Below, in pieces: positions 5,952 through 7,547 of a DNA stretch of 7,547 nt. Source of the stretch: JANQUM01 sp047630355 (GTDB taxonomy: Bacteria; Bacteroidota; Bacteroidia; Cytophagales; Spirosomataceae); assembly GCA_047630355.1 (NCBI GenBank), contig JBLHXN010000153.1, forward strand, positions 1 through 7,547, written 5' to 3'. The position numbers and the translations under genes are program-made. Each line of letters starts with the position of its first letter. Within the stretch, counting starts at the first letter, position 1. The notes under the pieces are model-generated. The model was not told the origin of the DNA. It did not search any database and worked only from the letters and a program-made list of their open reading frames with translations.

Positions 5952-6866
5952 TTACTTAACTCCTAACTCATCCACCAAAGCAGAGAGTACCCGCTTGATG
6001 CCATCGCCTTGCCATTCAGATTTAAAGTCGAATTCTTTAATTTCGGTGATTTCTGCGGCAGATTTTCCCATCGACTTTTGCTTCGCCACAAAATCATGAG
6101 CTTGCTGTAAATATTCACGAAAAGCCATTAAATCGGCTTTCTTTCCGGTTACGTCAAAGTCGTTTCCCGAATGTCCAAAAACGTAAAGCGTGTCGGTATC
6201 AAAAGTATTCGCGGCTTTCTCCAAAACGTCAATCCAACTCACCACGGAAGCTCCCGCTGAGCGGTCAATGTACGGATGCCGACGGTTGAACAGCATATCT
6301 CCCGTGTGAACAATGTTGGCTTTCTGAAAATGCACGAAACTATCGCCGTCAGTATGACCGGCTCCGAAATAGTGCATTTTAATCGTTTCTTTTCCTGATT
6401 TCCCTTTCCACGAATCGTTAAAAACTACGTCTGGAAAAACGTTTTTATCCACGGAGTTAGATTTCTCTGCTGCCGCCAGTTGGTTCTTCTTTGAGTTTTC
6501 GTGAGCCACAAAGTGCTCGGCCATTCCTTTGAAAGCGATATTGCCCGAAGTATGGTCGCCGTGATGGTGCGTGTTGATAACGTGTTTAAAGGACTTCTCC
6601 GAAGATGGCTCCCCCGAAGTCTTTTTCAACGCTTCAATCAAGTGATTTGACTGCTCAGGAAATTGCGTATCAACCACCGAAATGCCGTCTTTGGTTTGCA
6701 GGTAGGCAATTGTTCCGCCGCGTTCGGTAAAAATACCCACGCCGCCACGAAGTTCCCGCATTTCAAACGGGTCTTTATTGAGTAAACGAGCAAAAAGCTG
6801 CGGAGTTAATAAAGCGGCTCCGGCAGTTCCAAGAGTTGCGTCTTGAATAAATTTACGACGATTCAT
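5952..6866 (-). CDS. Tat-exported metallo-beta-lactamase-fold hydrolase
   Basis: This 304-residue protein starts with a twin-arginine signal, NRRKFIQ (2-8), followed by an Ala/Gly/Leu-rich stretch to about residue 27, so it is probably folded and loaded with metal before export. The MBL fold is complete, with every expected dinuclear zinc ligand: His100, His102, Asp104 and His105 in THHHGDHTSG, His171 in GAGHTDGD, Asp190 in HTGDML, and His232 in VFGHSG. It resembles the SoxH/quinoprotein-relay-like zinc hydrolases more than classical resistance enzymes. The substrate is unknown and I would not call it an antibiotic resistance gene. The C-terminal helices (241-304) are extra to the core. It starts 37 bases after aspartate kinase on the same strand, with no promoter in the gap, so the two are probably cotranscribed. 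A diverged copy of its last 14 codons lies at 5831-5869. Confidence 0.93.
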   Translation of the reverse strand: MNRRKFIQDATLGTAGAALLTPQLFARLLNKDPFEMRELRGGVGIFTERGGTIAYLQTKDGISVVDTQFPEQSNHLIEALKKTSGEPSSEKSFKHVINTHHHGDHTSGNIAFKGMAEHFVAHENSKKNQLAAAEKSNSVDKNVFPDVVFNDSWKGKSGKETIKMHYFGAGHTDGDSFVHFQKANIVHTGDMLFNRRHPYIDRSAGASVVSWIDVLEKAANTFDTDTLYVFGHSGNDFDVTGKKADLMAFREYLQQAHDFVAKQKSMGKSAAEITEIKEFDFKSEWQGDGIKRVLSALVDELGVK

Positions 6867-6903
6867 TTTTTTAGATTGATGATGTTAGAACCCAACTCAA
6901 TTC

Positions 6904-7547
6904 TTATTTAAACGTAAAAAGTCCCTCGTTCAATGCTTCAAGGGCGGCGTTTTTATCTTTGCTATCAACCAATAAAGACATATTATGTTCGGATGCTCCG
7001 TAAGAAATCATCCGAATCGGAATGTCCTTCATAGCTTCTAAAACCCGAATGGCGATATTCGGTTTGTCGGCAAGGAAATTACCGACAATGCAGATGATAG
7101 ATTGGTTGCGGTCATCTTCTTCCAAATCCGCAATTTGACCCAACATCTTCGAGATTTTATCCAAGTTCTCGTTGTTATCAATCGTCACCGCTACGGATAC
7201 TTCCGACGTGGTAATCATGTCAACGGGCGTCTTGAATTTCTCGAAAATCTCAAACACTTTACGCAGGAAACCGTAGGCGTTCAACATGCGGGTTGAGTGA
7301 ATGTAAATCGCGGTAACGTTGTCTTTTGCGGCAATGGCTTTTATCTCGGAAGAAGACGAAGAAGATTGGCTTTTTGAAATAACGGTGCCGGGAGCACCCG
7401 GCTCCATCGTATTTTTTAGTCGCACCGGAATGTCCCGCATTTTTGCCGGATTTATGGTACTTGGGTGCAAAACTTTCGCCCCGAAATAGGCTAATTCTGC
7501 CGCTTCTTCAAAGCTCAGTTCACGCACCGGAAACGTCCGGCTCACAA
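6904..7547 (-). CDS. lysC: Aspartate kinase, C-terminal part (start beyond the right edge)
   Basis: Aspartate kinase phosphorylates L-aspartate in the first step to lysine, threonine, methionine and diaminopimelate. The fragment holds about 214 residues. It begins with the end of the kinase domain, whose signature ELSFEEAAELAYFGAKVLHP is followed by IPVRLKNTMEPGAPGTVI. A linker with six consecutive serines (7348-7365) follows, then two ACT domains: the first from about fragment residue 69 to 126, with the allosteric-site motif MITTSEVSVAVTID, and the second from about 146 to 210, with IRMISYGASEHNMSLLV. This layout fits a monofunctional, feedback-regulated enzyme, since no homoserine dehydrogenase domain follows before the stop. 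The frame remains open to the right edge; the GTG at 7545 is an internal valine, not a start. The hydrolase gene follows closely downstream. Confidence 0.94.
   Translation of the reverse strand, partial: VSRTFPVRELSFEEAAELAYFGAKVLHPSTINPAKMRDIPVRLKNTMEPGAPGTVISKSQSSSSSSEIKAIAAKDNVTAIYIHSTRMLNAYGFLRKVFEIFEKFKTPVDMITTSEVSVAVTIDNNENLDKISKMLGQIADLEEDDRNQSIICIVGNFLADKPNIAIRVLEAMKDIPIRMISYGASEHNMSLLVDSKDKNAALEALNEGLFTFK

Noticed and set aside
7102..7296. Plus-strand open frame inside aspartate kinase
   Set aside because: It is antisense to the ACT-domain coding sequence, with no start signal or family match.

Overview
The window looks like chromosome of a Bacteroidota bacterium, most likely in the Cytophagales (Runella/Dyadobacter/Spirosoma-like). 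I cannot fix the genus without a search. Three things point this way. The promoter -7 boxes of the form TAnnTTTG are characteristic of this phylum, and perfect copies lie before the siroheme gene and the EamA gene. Gene starts are preceded by A-rich leaders without Shine-Dalgarno sequences. The protein variants (HtrA with a long insert, Hsp20 ending in IEV, a secreted protein with an FAQ signal-peptide end) fit as well. The base composition is moderate and looks uniform, with no integrase, transposase, phage or plasmid gene, so this is core-genome-like sequence rather than an island.

Layout. Minus strand, left: the first 36 codons of a probable biotin/lipoyl carrier-type protein (1-109) and a DMT/EamA transporter (192-1094). 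Plus strand: a secreted alpha/alpha-toroid protein with a class II terpene-cyclase-like DxDD motif (1222-2622), an Hsp20 chaperone (2788-3231) followed by a strong terminator, an HtrA/Deg protease with two PDZ domains (3441-4979) followed by another strong terminator, and a siroheme-synthesis dehydrogenase with its own promoter (5114-5698). Minus strand, right: a Tat-exported metallo-beta-lactamase-fold hydrolase (5952-6866), just downstream of the C-terminal half of aspartate kinase (6904-7547, cut by the right edge).

How the genes relate. Hsp20 and HtrA together make a small protein-quality-control block (cytoplasmic holdase plus envelope protease). A terminator separates them, so each probably has its own promoter. 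Aspartate kinase and the hydrolase are 37 bases apart on one strand and probably cotranscribed. The other genes look like independent housekeeping units.

The most notable non-coding signals are these. A pair of near-identical palindromes (TGACA-N3-TGTCA) lies 42 bases apart, centre to centre, upstream of hsp20. The 5699-5951 gap holds a short Bacteroidota-type dispersed repeat, a run of nested hairpins, and a diverged second copy of the last ~40 bases of the hydrolase gene. No complete novel multi-gene system is visible. The best candidates for new biology are the secreted DxDD toroid protein and the hsp20 operator pair.
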